This document shows, piece by piece, positions 42,357 to 53,501 of a DNA stretch of 64,000 nt; the first letter of the stretch is position 1, and each line of letters begins with the position of its first letter. The DNA is from Tuctoria greenei (lineage: Eukaryota > Streptophyta > Magnoliopsida > Poales > Poaceae): positions 10,818,565 to 10,882,564 of the forward strand of contig JAYESD010000005.1 of assembly GCA_036927565.1 (NCBI GenBank), read 5' to 3'. The notes below the pieces were generated by a model. That model worked only from the letters and a program-made list of their open reading frames with translations, had not been told where the DNA came from and did not search any database. Both the position numbers and the translations under genes were made by a program.

Positions 42357-43648
42357 TATCACGGAGGTGAGTCTGTCGTTACATGTTATGTATGTTATAG
42401 AGTCATTGTACAGAGTCGGGTAGCTCCTTCGGGAGAACAGCCGGACCTTCCCCGGAAGGTCCGCAAAGTTCAGGCAACACTTGTCACAGTCTCAGAACTA
42501 AAAGTGTAGCTAGCTACCTTGGGTCAAACGAGAAACACAACACACTTAGCCTGGTTCCGTACTCTAAGAGTGTACTTGTTTCCCCTATACCCCGGACCTA
42601 TAATGAAAGACATCATTGTGTGAAAACAAACTCCACATGCATTTATTTTGTACAGGCTCAATATTTTTTATTTTTCTCTTTCTTGTCTATAACAAAGTTG
42701 TGCAATTCTTAAGAAACTTTAGCTCGACCAATTCATATATAATTCAAGTTGCATTGTCAATTCTTTTGGGTCCAAACATTGTTAATGGTCTACTCGTCTA
42801 AATGCTGCCAAGCCAATCTAGGTCCGGAGTGTGCTATCGCCTTAGCCTGGTCCTGCACCCGAAGTATGCCACTCTACCTACACCCCGGCAGGCCGAAGTA
42901 AGGTGAGTCCAGAAATGAGCAGACCTGGAGAAAACAAGATAGTGCACTTGATTGTATTTCGAATTGCGTTCGACCTAAAAATTTCTTTCAGTAATAGTAA
43001 GCCGCAAACGAGTTATAGAGAAGAAATGGGTTTTACTATTTTTCTTGAATTCAGTGTGCAGAAAAAATAAAGACCTCATGATGATGGTGGATGAAGCCGG
43101 AGCTATCAAAGCTCCGACACCCCCTAAGGTGGTCTACTATCGATGTTTCAAACATTGACAGTAGACATCGTCGGAGCTACAAAGTTCCGGAAAAACCAGG
43201 GGGCCAGCCGTCAACGTGAAGAAAAGATGGTGGGAAGACTCCCCAGTGGGGTCTGCTATCGACGCACCGTGTGTTGACAATGGTCGTGGCCGGACCTACC
43301 AAGCTTCGACAACCCCAGAGGACAAACCGTCGATTCTCTACGTGGTTACAAGGGTCACTGCTGGAGCTACTAAGCTCTGACAACATCAGGGGGCCCCTAC
43401 TATCGGCGACTTCGGACCTACAAACTACAAGTTCGAAGCGCGCAAGTCTTCAACAAAATGCTACATCCTCTTGGTACATGTTCACAATCAAATTGTGTAC
43501 ATCTACCAGGGGGCCAAGTGGGACAAAGGTGTTGAAGACAAAAAATGAAATTCATAAAATTCTTGGATTTCATTAATTTGGAGACAAGAGATAACAAAAT
43601 TGGAGAAAAAGAAGAGAAGATACAAGCGGGAGCTACAATGAGAGAGTC
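42357..43648 (+). other. Element D non-coding region with GC palindromes and imperfect repeats
   Basis: Contains a 22-bp inverted repeat at 42442-42463 (CGGACCTTCC and complement around CC). Imperfect repeats at about 43095-43440 share a GGAGCTA...AAGCTCCGACA-type core (copies near 43097, 43171, 43291, 43363, 43410). No ORF is supported here. Confidence 0.65.
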
Positions 43649-46125
43649 CTAGACCCTATGGAAGAACAAGGCGACCTTGTGGGCAACCTCTGACACGCTG
43701 GCTTTGGCGGCTTCTCTCTCTCCGTCAATGGGGCCTTCAAGCACCAGGTCTAGTGGGAAGTGAGGGCCCCGCCTTGTGTAGCACGTCAGCAAGTACTCTG
43801 CGATGTTCTTTGCCAGGGATTGTCCCTCAGTTTCCAGCTGGTCCGCGATGACATCGCCCATCTTGGAGAGCTTGTTGCCCGCCGAGCTCAACGCCTGCAA
43901 TGCCTGGTCCAGCTCCGGCTTCGGATCATCCAGACGCACGGTACTAAAATCTATAGGCGTCAGTGTGTCATTGGCTTTGCCCAAGAAGTCCCAAACTTGT
44001 TGGGACTCCGCAGCCCTTGAGCCTCACATCTCTTCCAAGGATCTCTTGGTCGCCGCAAGCTCCGAATTCTCCCGGGCATGGCGCTCGACCTCTTTGGCGT
44101 TCTGCTGAATCTTTTCAGCAACCTGCCTTTCGAGTTTACCGAGCTCCTCCTCCTGGAGGTGGATCTTGTTCTGGCGGTCGACCAGGTCCTTCTCCCGGCC
44201 CTACACTTTCTTCTCCTTGGCAGCAATTTCATTCTCCCTCTTGTTGAGGTCTTGTCCTTGCTGCCAGTCCTTCTTCTCCTCCTTCTCGCAGCGCTCCTCC
44301 AGCTTCTTGGTGCGCTCCGCGAGACTCTTGTCACCCAGAGTCAGCCTCTGAGTAAGCTCCTCCTCCCTCTTCACGAGGTCATCCTGCAGCTCCAGGAGTT
44401 TTTGCTCTTCATCTTCGAGCTTTTTCTCCCGCTCCTCAAGAGCCTCCCGGCGCTTGACGAGGCTATCATGGATGGTGCTGAGCTTCTCTTGGCATTCATT
44501 TGCTGCTTCATTAGTAGCCACGACCTGTTTGTGGATGGCTCGGGACTGGTCATCAAGGGATCGCATCATGCTTTCCCTCTCGCCCAGCAGCTGATCACAG
44601 TACTCCAAGTGGACCTTCTCCCTTTTCATCCACTCCTTGTCATCGGCTAGCCTCGTCTGCGCCAGCTTGGTCTCGAATTCGAGCCGGTTGCACCACCTCC
44701 TAAGGGTTTGGCGCTCCTCCTCGAGGGCCTTGCTGTCGTATTAAAAGGCCAGCTAAACTTGACGAAGGCTAGAGCAGGCATTGTCGATGGATAACGACAA
44801 AGGTATTGGCTCCGGACCGGCCGGGGTCCTCTCCGTTGGCTCCAGCGGGTTCTCCATAACAAAAATCAGGTCCCACTCTACAAGAGAGGTCCCCTGAGCT
44901 TCCACGATACTAAGGTCGCCCTTCGGCATAGCCTTGGCCGCCACCGAGGAAGGTCCTGCAGCAGAAGTTTCTACCTCTGGAGTCGGCTCCGAAGGTCCCG
45001 CCGCCAGGTCATCAGCAACTGGTCCCTCAGGCGGAGGACTGACAGCTTCATCTTGGCACCCTGGCTCAGGCGCGGGCACCTCCGGAACCACCATCTTCGG
45101 GGCAAGCGTTGAAGGTTCGGCCGGAGCTGAAGACACTTTCGGCTCCGGCGCTGGTGCCTCCTCCACCGCCGATTCTGGCGCTGGTGCTTCGACCGCCATT
45201 GGCTCGGGCGCCGACACTTCTGCGACCGCCATTGGCTCGGGCACCAACACTTCTATGACAACCGGCTCAGGCGTCAGAACTTCATCAAGACCGGGCTCCG
45301 CCGCTAGAACTTCATAAATCGCTGGCTCTACCGCCGGGGCTTCATCAACCACCGGCTCTGCTGCTGGGGCTTCAACAACATCCGGCTCTAGGGCCGGAAC
45401 CGCAGCTACCTCCGGCTCTAAGGCTAGAGTGTCCACCATCTCAGCATCCAAACCCGGAGCTTCAACCTTCGGGACTGGTGCCGCTGGTACATATTCATTC
45501 CCGTTGTCCGGCGCTACCACGGGAGCTTCAGGGGATGACTCGAGGTCAAGGACCACGACAGCTGGCGCCGGAGCTGCCGCGGCCTCAGCCACCTCTTGGG
45601 GCGGTGCTGGAACTAGAGTCAGAGCTTCTGTCTGCGCAACATTAGTTGCTACTGCAGGAACCAGAGCTTCAACCCCTTTCTTGGGCACTCTGTGGGTGAA
45701 GGACGAAGAAACTCAAAACATAGTTACAACAAAAAACAATCAACTGAGGTAAAAAATCAAATTTCCCTCGGAAGGCTTCCACTCCAGCTAGCGCGGAACC
45801 TCTTCACTGGACGCTCGGGGCCGGACCCTGACGCCATTGGCGTAGTAGCTCCGAAAGGCTCCCCGGAGCTTGCTGCCGCCATCGGCGTTGCCTTGGTTGA
45901 GGCCCCCCTCAACTGAGAAGGACCCCCAGACCTAGAGCCCTTAGCTGGCCCTGGTACCAGAGCCACATGGCCGGAGCTAGCGTCCCGAGGAGATGCTGAT
46001 GCTGGAGTGGTTGCCGCCGCCGAAGACCTCCACCGACGGGGAGAAGGAGCTGCAGTGGAAGGAGCAGGTCTGACGAACCTCCCGTTAGAATGCTTCAACT
46101 TCCTCTTGCGGCTCGAGGGCTCAGC
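43649..46125 (-). pseudogene. Antisense gene of element D, cut by element E
   Basis: Opposite in orientation to D gag-pol. Pieces from N to C: 46125-45757, basic and Pro/Ala-rich (SSRKRKLKHSNGRF). 45688-44753, about 300 codons of Pro/Ala/Glu/Val low-complexity repeats of the type EAPAPEP. 44629-44201, a strong coiled coil (LVKRREALEEREKKLEDEEQ). 43984-43649, a helical end (KNIAEYLLTCYTRRGPHFPL). Low-complexity plus coiled-coil antisense genes are known in Grande-type elements; their role is unknown. Frames differ between pieces, from either introns or frameshifts. The N-terminus lies beyond element E. Confidence 0.72.
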
Positions 46126-46880
46126 TGAATGTGGCCTAGAGGGGGGGTGAATAGGCCTTTTGAATTTCCTGCACACTTAATAAGGTCGTCAAAAACTTGA
46201 TTGATCGAACTAGTCCGGTTATGTGGACGGACTAGTCCGGTGTGCTGAAATTTGTCAGTTGATTAAGTGTTATTTGGGAAACTAGGTTCTTCTAGAAGCA
46301 GAAAGGAGAACAACAGATTCTTTGATTTAATATTATTGTATGAATGCACGTGGAAACTCATAAGCAACTTAATTGACGTTTAGTAATCAAGTGATCTAGT
46401 GAACGAAAAGTAAAGTAAATGAAGCACAAGAGACAAGCGAATTTTACCGAGGTTCGATCTAACCATGAGATCTACATCCTCGTTGAGGAACCTCACACAG
46501 AGCCGAGTCTCCAACCCTGTCCCTCTTCAAGTCACCACGAAGGCCGACTTGATTCCACTATCACGGGTAATCACCAAGTTTGTGGGGCAACCTCACACGT
46601 TGAGTGCTCCCACGAGAATTACAACAAAGAGGCGATCAAATACACTTGAAAGTATTACAATGCAGAGTATAAGTGTAGAAAGATCAAACCCCAATAGCTC
46701 GCAACGAATGAACGACGATCTCCCAATCCTGAATCCAAGTGTTGAAATGATTTGACTCCTTTTTGCACCTTAGATGTGTGGGGAGATGTGTTTTTGGCTC
46801 TTGGGACAAAGTGGCGGCACTAGAGTTTGTGTTTTCAGCAGTATTCGACGTGTTTTCCAATAGGAAAGCCGTGGATTCTC

Positions 46881-46888
46881 TATTTATA
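46881..46888 (-). promoter_or_regulatory. TATA box, element E LTR
   Basis: TATAAATA on the minus strand, 37 bp from the palindrome array, as in element A. Confidence 0.75.
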
Positions 46889-46924
46889 GGGTTTCCAAAA
46901 AGTAACCGTTGAAAAACCCTAATA

Positions 46925-47214
46925 CCGGACTAGTCCCGTGCAAGTCCGGAATTGTCCGGTCACAGTGTATCTTGAAGTCCAAAAAGTCTGGCGAACTTGT
47001 CCGGCCAAGCTTAGACTAGTCCGGTGTTGTGTGAGGGTGGACTCCAGAAAGTTCAACGGACTAGTCCGCGGACTAGTCCGATCTCCACAGATGAGAGACT
47101 CCAGAAAGTTCAATGGACTAGTCCGGTGGACACACGGACTAGTCCGGTCTCCTGAGAGGGGAGACTCCAGAAAGTGTAACGGACTAGTCCGGTCCATGAT
47201 CGGACTAGTCCGGT
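46925..47214. promoter_or_regulatory. Palindrome array, element E LTR U3
   Basis: Ten palindromes in five pairs. Within-pair distances are 21, 20, 12, 21 and 21 bp; distances between pairs are 45 bp each time. The last three units form a 66-bp (once 57-bp) tandem repeat whose spacer contains GACTCCAGAAAGTTCAA. Confidence 0.82.
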
Positions 47215-47498
47215 GCATTGTGAAAGTTAGGTAAATTTTAAACCCTTACCCCAGCACAAAGTTGTGAGCTCTTGGAGTGTGTCTTTCATACACTCCCTAT
47301 ACATTTAAAATCTAATTTGTTCTTCCAAGCTCCATCAAAGTATCCCTCCTTGGACGACCACTTCATTTTTCACCTTTTTGTGTGCACCGAGCTATTTCAC
47401 TTGTTTGTCCTACAATCATCTCAATAGTTTCATTAGGATCTCATATGTTTGTCATCAATTAGCCAAAACCCACAAGGGATGTCCTAGATGCACTTACA

Positions 47499-47514
47499 AT
47501 CTCCCCCTTTTTGG
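47499..47514 (-). other. Element E polypurine tract
   Basis: AAAAAGGGGGAGAT on the minus strand abuts the 3' LTR. Identical in form to element A. Confidence 0.87.
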
Positions 47515-47895
47515 TGATTGATGACAACCATTTGAGATATCACAAACGCGAGTAAAATTTTGATTTTCATAAGGTGTGCACATATGAGAATAACGATAAA
47601 TCCACAAAAAGCTTCTCACATATGCACACACCTTATGGTGGAGTGCCTAACAGGTGTGTGATCAACAAAGTGTGATGAAATAAAGATAATCAATAATGAG
47701 CATAGAGATGATCATTCAGGCAATAATAAGCATCACACATAAGAGAATAAATAGTGCATTACAAAGTTTTAAAAATAGATACATGTCCTCGATCACAAAA
47801 GAATAAAGACTACAACTAGAGATAGTCTCAAACTACTAGTCTCAATCTCTCCCCTTTTGTCATCAAGGCACCAAAAAGGGAAAAATTGAGGGGAA

Positions 47896-49386
47896 TCACT
47901 CATCACCGCTCCCTTCTTCAGTTTCGGTCCGATCTTCATCTTCACCACCATCATCATTCGTCGGAGCAGGATCTTCCTCGGAGTCCTCGAAGGCGGGCGT
48001 GGATCCAACCGGCTCAATCTCCAACTTGTCACGGATAGCTTTGATGTTGGCATTGACATATTGTTGATGTTTCTTCTGCTTAACTTCAATCTTGCGCCAG
48101 CAGGCAAAGATGGAGGTGAGCATTTTTAGGACACCACCGGAGGGTTCATGGGCAGGTGCAGAGCCAAGAGGAGCAGTTGCAGATCTTGTGGCATTCACAT
48201 CCTGAGTTTGTTTAGTCCTCCTCTCAGCTTCAGGGGAGGAAGGTGTAGTAGGAGCTGAGGGTAGAGTGTACTCGGTGGGCTTTTGCAGCTTCAACCCCGT
48301 ATGAGCGACATCCTTGACAAACTCAAGTCCCGTCACTTTCTCAATCATGAACATGATGTACGGGGCATACCCGCAAGACCTATTGGGAGTGATTGAGATG
48401 TTCACAATATCATTGTAGATGTACTCAAAGACATTGAATGGTCTCCTTCCACTAATGACCTTCATTAGGGTCCTCAAGGTTCCTTGGATAGTCCCTGCAT
48501 CTCCATCTTTCGGGGCTATCGTCTTCCTCAAGATTCTGTTGAGGACCACAAAGAAGGGCTTCAAATATTTGCTGTTGGGAGGAACATAGGGCATCCTTGT
48601 GTCATAGAGGAACTTGAGCTCATCCTTCTCCAAGGGCTGCAAATTGTGGATGACAAGATCATGATCCAGAGTATGTTCAAGGTGAAGAATCCTTGCAAAC
48701 TCATCATAAGTAACACTATACTTGGAACCATGGGTCATCCAAGTAAGACTGTCTCCATCACCCCGAGCAAAGTAGAGCGTAGAGTAGAATTGGGTGATGA
48801 TCTCATTGTTCCAGTCATTCTCAAAGGAAAACAGTTCCTTCAGACCGTGCCTCTCCAGGGCCTCAACCACCTCATAGAAGGCAGGATACTTCTTCGACTG
48901 CATGTATCCAATGTTCACCCATTGACTCTTCACACCGGGATTCTTCATCTTCATGTACACATGCTCGTAGAAGTCGGCATGGAAGTTGCTCCAAAATCTT
49001 GGGTCTGAGCATTGCCGAGGTTGATTACACACATTAATCTTCCTGAAGCTATCGGCAAGCTCACCCCCTTTTCTTGTGAAGTCCTCACTCGAACATTGCC
49101 TGTTGCGGTGACTTGGGTTTTTCATCTTCAGGCGCCCAATGGGACCACTAGCAAGCCCCTTCCCTTTGTTGAGAGCCCTCGTTGGCCCTGAGGAGCTCTC
49201 GGCAGCTTTTCCTTGGGCCTTCTTGACAACCACCTTTCTCTTCTTAGGCAAATTGTCGTCGGAGGGTGGAGAGTGGACATTAACATCATGTCTTTTCTTC
49301 ATGTACCTCTCCTTGGCTCTCCTCGCTTTTTCACATTCAATTTCTTCATCAACGTGGAAAGAGATGTCATCTGAGCTTGAAGACAT
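47896..49386 (-). CDS. Third ORF of element E: intact nuclear-type protein of unknown function
   Basis: An open 496-codon frame from ATG 49386, chosen because it aligns with the element A homologue. Features: an acidic start, a basic region with a classical nuclear signal PKKRKV at residues 47-52 plus further Lys clusters, and a conserved central globular part (about 120-370: RFWSNFHADFYEHVYM, WMTHGSKYSVTYDEFARIL, APKDGDAG, NRSCGYAPYIMFMIEKVTG). A Ser/Thr/Pro-rich linker, a short helix (KQKKHQQYVNANIKAIRDKL) and an acidic tail follow. No signal peptide or membrane helix, so an envelope role is unlikely. It lies between pol and the polypurine tract and has its own upstream TATA box and palindromes. 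It probably belongs to the putative plant transposon protein family; function unknown. Confidence 0.82.
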   Translation of the reverse strand: MSSSSDDISFHVDEEIECEKARRAKERYMKKRHDVNVHSPPSDDNLPKKRKVVVKKAQGKAAESSSGPTRALNKGKGLASGPIGRLKMKNPSHRNRQCSSEDFTRKGGELADSFRKINVCNQPRQCSDPRFWSNFHADFYEHVYMKMKNPGVKSQWVNIGYMQSKKYPAFYEVVEALERHGLKELFSFENDWNNEIITQFYSTLYFARGDGDSLTWMTHGSKYSVTYDEFARILHLEHTLDHDLVIHNLQPLEKDELKFLYDTRMPYVPPNSKYLKPFFVVLNRILRKTIAPKDGDAGTIQGTLRTLMKVISGRRPFNVFEYIYNDIVNISITPNRSCGYAPYIMFMIEKVTGLEFVKDVAHTGLKLQKPTEYTLPSAPTTPSSPEAERRTKQTQDVNATRSATAPLGSAPAHEPSGGVLKMLTSIFACWRKIEVKQKKHQQYVNANIKAIRDKLEIEPVGSTPAFEDSEEDPAPTNDDGGEDEDRTETEEGSGDE

Positions 49387-49464
49387 CGTGCCTAATAAGG
49401 AGTTCATGGATTAGATAAGAATGAACCAAGGATCGAGGTAAAATTAGGGTTCAGATGTCAGATA

Positions 49465-49542
49465 CCAGACTTGTCCGGGTTCAGAGTGTGGACTTGTCTG
49501 GCATACCGGACTTGTCCGTCTCTGAGCGCCGGACTAGTCCGG
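49465..49542. promoter_or_regulatory. Palindrome cluster just upstream of the element E third ORF
   Basis: Four palindromes with ACTTGT or ACTAGT cores, 80-160 bp upstream of the start codon, in the probable leader of an internal transcript. The arrangement parallels 19181-19256 in element A. Confidence 0.65.
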
Positions 49543-49936
49543 CCTGGCAAGAACCCTAACGATTTCCTTGAATTCCAAAACTTCTATCTAAGGATACAAA
49601 ATGACATGAAGGTGGTAGGAATACGTCTATGAAGTCAATGCATAACCTTGGAATCAAAGGAAACGATCTAGAATGAGAAAAGTTAAGATTTTTGTTTTAG
49701 GGTGAACTTTACCGAGATTCGAAGATGCGCGGTGAAGGAGCAAGAGTTTGTCTAGATGATTCCAGAGGGGAGAGTCCACTCGACAAGGAGAGGATTTCCC
49801 ATGGAGAAAGCTTTGATTTTGAGGGCTCAACTCGAAGGTCTCTTTGGGGGCTAGGTTTTAGGAGGGAAGAGGAGAGGTGAGGGCTCAACTCGAAGTGGAG
49901 GGAGGTTTAAAATTTTGATTTGGGCCGGCCAGCTGC

Positions 49937-49943
49937 TTATATA
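49937..49943 (-). promoter_or_regulatory. Internal TATA box before the element E third ORF
   Basis: TATATAA on the minus strand, 10-120 bp downstream of the palindrome cluster at 49953-50056 and about 550 bp upstream of the third ORF start. It suggests a separate promoter for this gene. Inferred; no transcript evidence. Confidence 0.55.
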
Positions 49944-49952
49944 CGCGGCCGA

Positions 49953-50056
49953 CCAGACTAGTCCGGTCAGGGGGACAGACTAGTCCGGTGCCCCTGGAAA
50001 ACCTAGGAGTGTGAGACTGTCCGGACTAGTCCGGTGGCAAACCTGACTAGTCCGGT
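49953..50056. promoter_or_regulatory. Palindrome cluster before internal TATA, element E
   Basis: Four palindromes (ACTAGT cores) arranged as two pairs between pol end and the internal TATA box. This repeats the LTR layout of palindromes followed by TATA. Confidence 0.65.
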
Positions 50057-50279
50057 GCCCCTAGAAAACCTAAGTATATAGAGATAATTAAAAGTGATCC
50101 AAGGACAAGTTTTGCAAATAATCTTGGTAATTATGACCAGAAGGCAATCAACAATGAAAAGTGGTCATAAACTGCAAGATTTCTTCATTAAATTTAGTTT
50201 TCTTAGAAGAAAAAGAGGTGAGGGGCAGTTTTCAACAATAAAATGCGATGTTTGAAGTTTCAATCAGGTATGCAACGTT

Positions 50280-51105
50280 TCAAGCCACATTTTGAGAGTC
50301 AAGAATATTAAGTTCATTTCTAAGCTCACAAAACCTTTTCTCATCTAATGGTTTGGTGAAAATATCCGCAAGTTGTTTTTCAGTCCTAACATGTGAAATA
50401 GCAATGTCACCTTTTAATGAATGATCTCTAAGAAAATGATGATGGATATCTATGTGCTTAGTTCTTAAGTGCTCTACAGGGTTGTGTGCAATTTTTATAG
50501 CACTTTCATTATCACATAGAAGTGGGATATGGTTAATATTGTAGCCATAGTCCCTAAGAGCCTGTCGCATCCAAAGTAGTTGTGCGCAATAACTACCGGC
50601 TGCAACATACTCTGCTTCTGCTGTGGAAAGAGCAATGGAGTTTTGCTTTTTAGATGACCAAGAAACTAGAGACCTACCAAGAAAATGACAAGTCCCTGAC
50701 GTGCTCTTCCTATCGACTTTGCATCCTGCATAGTCGGCGTCGGAATACCCTATCAAGTTGAACTTGGATCCTTTAGGATACCAAAGGACCAAGTTGGGTG
50801 TGTGCACAAGATACCTTAGGATTCTTTTTATGGCAATTAAGTGACACTCTTTAGGCGCGGCTTAAAACCTTGCACACAAGAAAACACTAAGCATAATATC
50901 TGGCCTAGATGCACATAAATAAAGTAAGGAGCCGATCATGGACTGATATACCTTTTGGTCCACATTTGGACCGTCTTCATTGAGGTTGAGATTTCCATTA
51001 ATGGCCATGGGTGTCTTGATGGGCTTGGCTTTGTCCATATTGAATTTCTTGAGAGTGTCCTTTGTATATTTGGTTTGGCTTATAAATGTACCTTCTCTTA
51101 GTTGT
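50280..51105 (-). pseudogene. Element E RT C-terminal part and RNase H
   Basis: After the F insertion the RT continues as LREGTFISQTKYTKDTLKKF, GSLLYLCASRPDIMLSVFLC and, after a frameshift near 50860, RNase H with GYSDADYAGCKVDRKSTSGT, SIALSTAEAEYVAAGSYCAQ, IPLLCDNESAIKIAHNPVEH and QLADIFTKPLDEKRFCELRN, with the stop at 50280. RNase H catalytic blocks are intact. The frame joins the other RT half at 61660 when F is removed (block LGFQVKQLREGT). Confidence 0.9.
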
Positions 51106-51738
51106 TGTGACGCCCGGTTCCGAAAAATGAACCAAGCTAACGCATATGTGTGCCTAGGATGTTCAACACACATACACGAGTGATTCACAAATGATAAACA
51201 GATAATTACCACAGCTCAAATCAATAAATAAGTACTCTTATTACATAATTCATTATATCCTCGAATACAAGCTCTAATGAATATTAATGATAAGTTCAAC
51301 TAATGCAGCGGAAATAAACTAATTAGGCAACTAAGCAAGCTAAGCAAAAGGGACAGCGCAGCTCCAATAACACCACAGGCAAAGCTGACGGTAGACACGG
51401 CCTAGAACTCCGCATTATCACCATTAAACTCCCAATCCTGACCTGCAACTGTTGGGGGGGATTGCAAGAGTGAGTACATGTTGTACTCAGCAAGTGTGGA
51501 AAGTATGGCATGTGGCTGATTCAAATGACGACAACAATAATGGCAAAGTGCTGAAAAGTACAGTAAAACATTTGAAAAGCAATATATTATATGTATGTGA
51601 AGTAAACCCATCATAATCATAAATAATATCATAATACCAGTCCATAATTCACCATCCTCATCAATAATTCCAGATTTCACCATTGCCAATAACCATATTC
51701 AATACCAGAAATAAATCCATAACCATCCATAACCGTCA

Positions 51739-51776
51739 CCATAACCATTACCATAACCATTACCATAACCATTACC
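51739..51776. repeat. 12-bp tandem repeat with unit difference between F LTRs
   Basis: Three head-to-tail ATAACCATTACC units here and two at about 59440-59464. This is a replication slippage event after insertion or during reverse transcription. Confidence 0.85.
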
Positions 51777-52938
51777 AATACCAAATACCCTCTAATCATG
51801 GAAGTTGTCCAGGTGCTCATAACCGGGAGCACGGCTATCATGATAGTTTTAATTGACTCTGGAGAGTTTGTACCTCTTTACCCACGTGTTCGTGATTTCA
51901 TCACCTTTCGGCGACTAAGAATCTCCCTTATGCCCATGACCCGTCAGTCATATTACACACTTCCGTGGGTGTGTGGCCAAGAGATCACAAAATAGCCTTT
52001 ACAAAGGGATTACTAGCCTATTTAGACCCCATTGAGGTTTCACCGGTGGCAATGCCTCCAACTGAGCACATCTTCAACCAAGGGCCCCCTCTTGAGCCAT
52101 TCGGATCCCAGGGTAGTCCCACCAATCATCAACAAACCCAATCCGACTACCCCTTCCCCGAGCATCCACAATGGTCCAAACAGCACTAGCAAAGCCCTAA
52201 TTAATCAGCTACGCCGCACCCATACTTGGCCTCGTGGTGGCACTATAGTCCTGGCTTATTCTCGCATGAACCGGTCCTTAGATCTAGAGAAAGCAAACCA
52301 CCATAACATCCAACCCATCCACGTACCAGGCCTTCTTAGATCATCCATTACCATACCATATTTAACCAGTTCATGTTATCCATAATCTCATCCATGCATA
52401 ATTAAATTGAATGGTATAGTTGTTTCCCATCCCAGTTGATTAAGCGAAGCAAAACGTAAAAACCCTTCCCGACTCTCTACCATAAATTCCAGGTGACAAG
52501 GGTGGTTAAACAAAACTAGTAAACTTCCTACCATAGGATTTCCCATCAAATTGACACAAGCATGCAGTTTTGCAAACAAAACATTTATTTTAAAATCAGG
52601 ATCAATATTCTTCAAGGACACTTGCCTTGCTCTTGCTGTTGATTAGGGTCAAAGCCTTCGAACTCTTGGTGCTGGAGATTCTCCGCGGCACTCTCTAGCG
52701 CAAATACGTATAATCCACACAATAAACATACAAGACAAGAAACACAATCAAAGGGTGCACAAATATTACTCAATATGACATGACATGCATGATTGATGCA
52801 AATGCAAGGTAGAACTTGTTACTAGATTGCTTTTAATGATCACTAACTAGCTCTAATAGATTTTAACAAGTTTATACAGGTTTGGGGTTGATTAGATCAA
52901 AATTTAGAATTAATTCAACACAATTTAACCAGAAAGAT

Positions 52939-52970
52939 CGGACTAGTCCGCTAGGGACCGGACAAGTCCG
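52939..52970. promoter_or_regulatory. Isolated palindrome pair in element F 3' LTR
   Basis: CGGACTAGTCCG then CGGACAAGTCCG, centres 20 bp apart, downstream of the TATA box. The partner in the other LTR is at 60625-60658. Confidence 0.6.
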
Positions 52971-53325
52971 CACTTGATGAGATCAGCGGATTAGGGTTTT
53001 CTAGATCGAAGTGAATTTGGAGATTAGGGGTTGAATTCATGTAAGGAAAAGAGAATAGAAGGTATAACAGGTGTTTAGAACTCCAATGAATCAAGAAACT
53101 TGGAGGTAGCACTTGGATCTTGATGATCTAGTGTTGGTGATGAACTTGGAGATGAATTGATGGTGAAGGACAAAACTTGGTGGAGATCTCGATCCTCTTT
53201 CGTTTCCTCCTCTTCTTCTTCTTGCTTGGGATCTTCTCCTCCCTCCTTGATGGTGGCTCCCCAGGAACTAGGGTTTGGGTGGGTGGAAAAGTGACAAATA
53301 GATGTCAAACCAAGGGGTGGGGTTG

Positions 53326-53334
53326 TTTATATAG
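53326..53334 (-). promoter_or_regulatory. TATA box, element F 3' LTR
   Basis: CTATATAAA on the minus strand, about 170 bp downstream of the palindrome array. Confidence 0.7.
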
Positions 53335-53501
53335 AGGTGGAGGCTAGGGTTAGATGGATTTCGAGTTTTGGGATGAGTAGAGGCCGGTTTAGAGTCCCAC
53401 ATGGGCTCTAAAAGAGTTAGGCACGACGTCCCTAGGCCCACTTAACGTGAAACCCAAGAAACAAGTCGTAAAACAAAAGATCATCTCGGAGTCGCGAAAT
53501 A

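Larger units (their letters stand above)
35468..46125 (+). mobile_element. Tat-like Gypsy element D (3' end outside the window)
   Basis: The 5' LTR is 35468-36324. A primer site, gag, protease, RT, RNase H, second RNase H and integrase follow on the plus strand to 42356. Then come a non-coding region and an antisense ORF at 43649-46125, which is interrupted by element E at 46126. The second RNase H and the antisense gene are hallmarks of the Tat branch (Grande/RIRE2/Retand, from memory). The 3' LTR must lie beyond element E, outside the window. One frame is preserved from 36996 to 42356 except for stop codons. Confidence 0.9.
46126..47498 (-). repeat. Element E 3' LTR
   Basis: Begins TGTAAGTGCATCTAGGA (minus) at 47498 next to the polypurine tract and ends GGCCACATTCA at 46126. 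Both termini match element A. Internally it has a palindrome array (46925-47214), TATA at 46881-46888 and one palindrome pair at 46206-46241. Confidence 0.9.

Noticed and set aside
44078..44650. 190-codon plus-strand frame rich in Leu, resembling a membrane protein
   Set aside because: It is the complement of the charged coiled coil of the antisense gene; Glu/Lys codons read backwards give Leu/Phe/Ser.
46919..47218. Open minus-strand frame of repeated RTSP peptides in the element E LTR
   Set aside because: It is the palindrome array read in a stop-free frame; the peptide repeats follow from the DNA repeats and not from a gene.
53075..53308. 77-codon frame present in both element F LTRs
   Set aside because: It begins with TTG rather than ATG and has no known motif; conservation follows from the LTR duplication.
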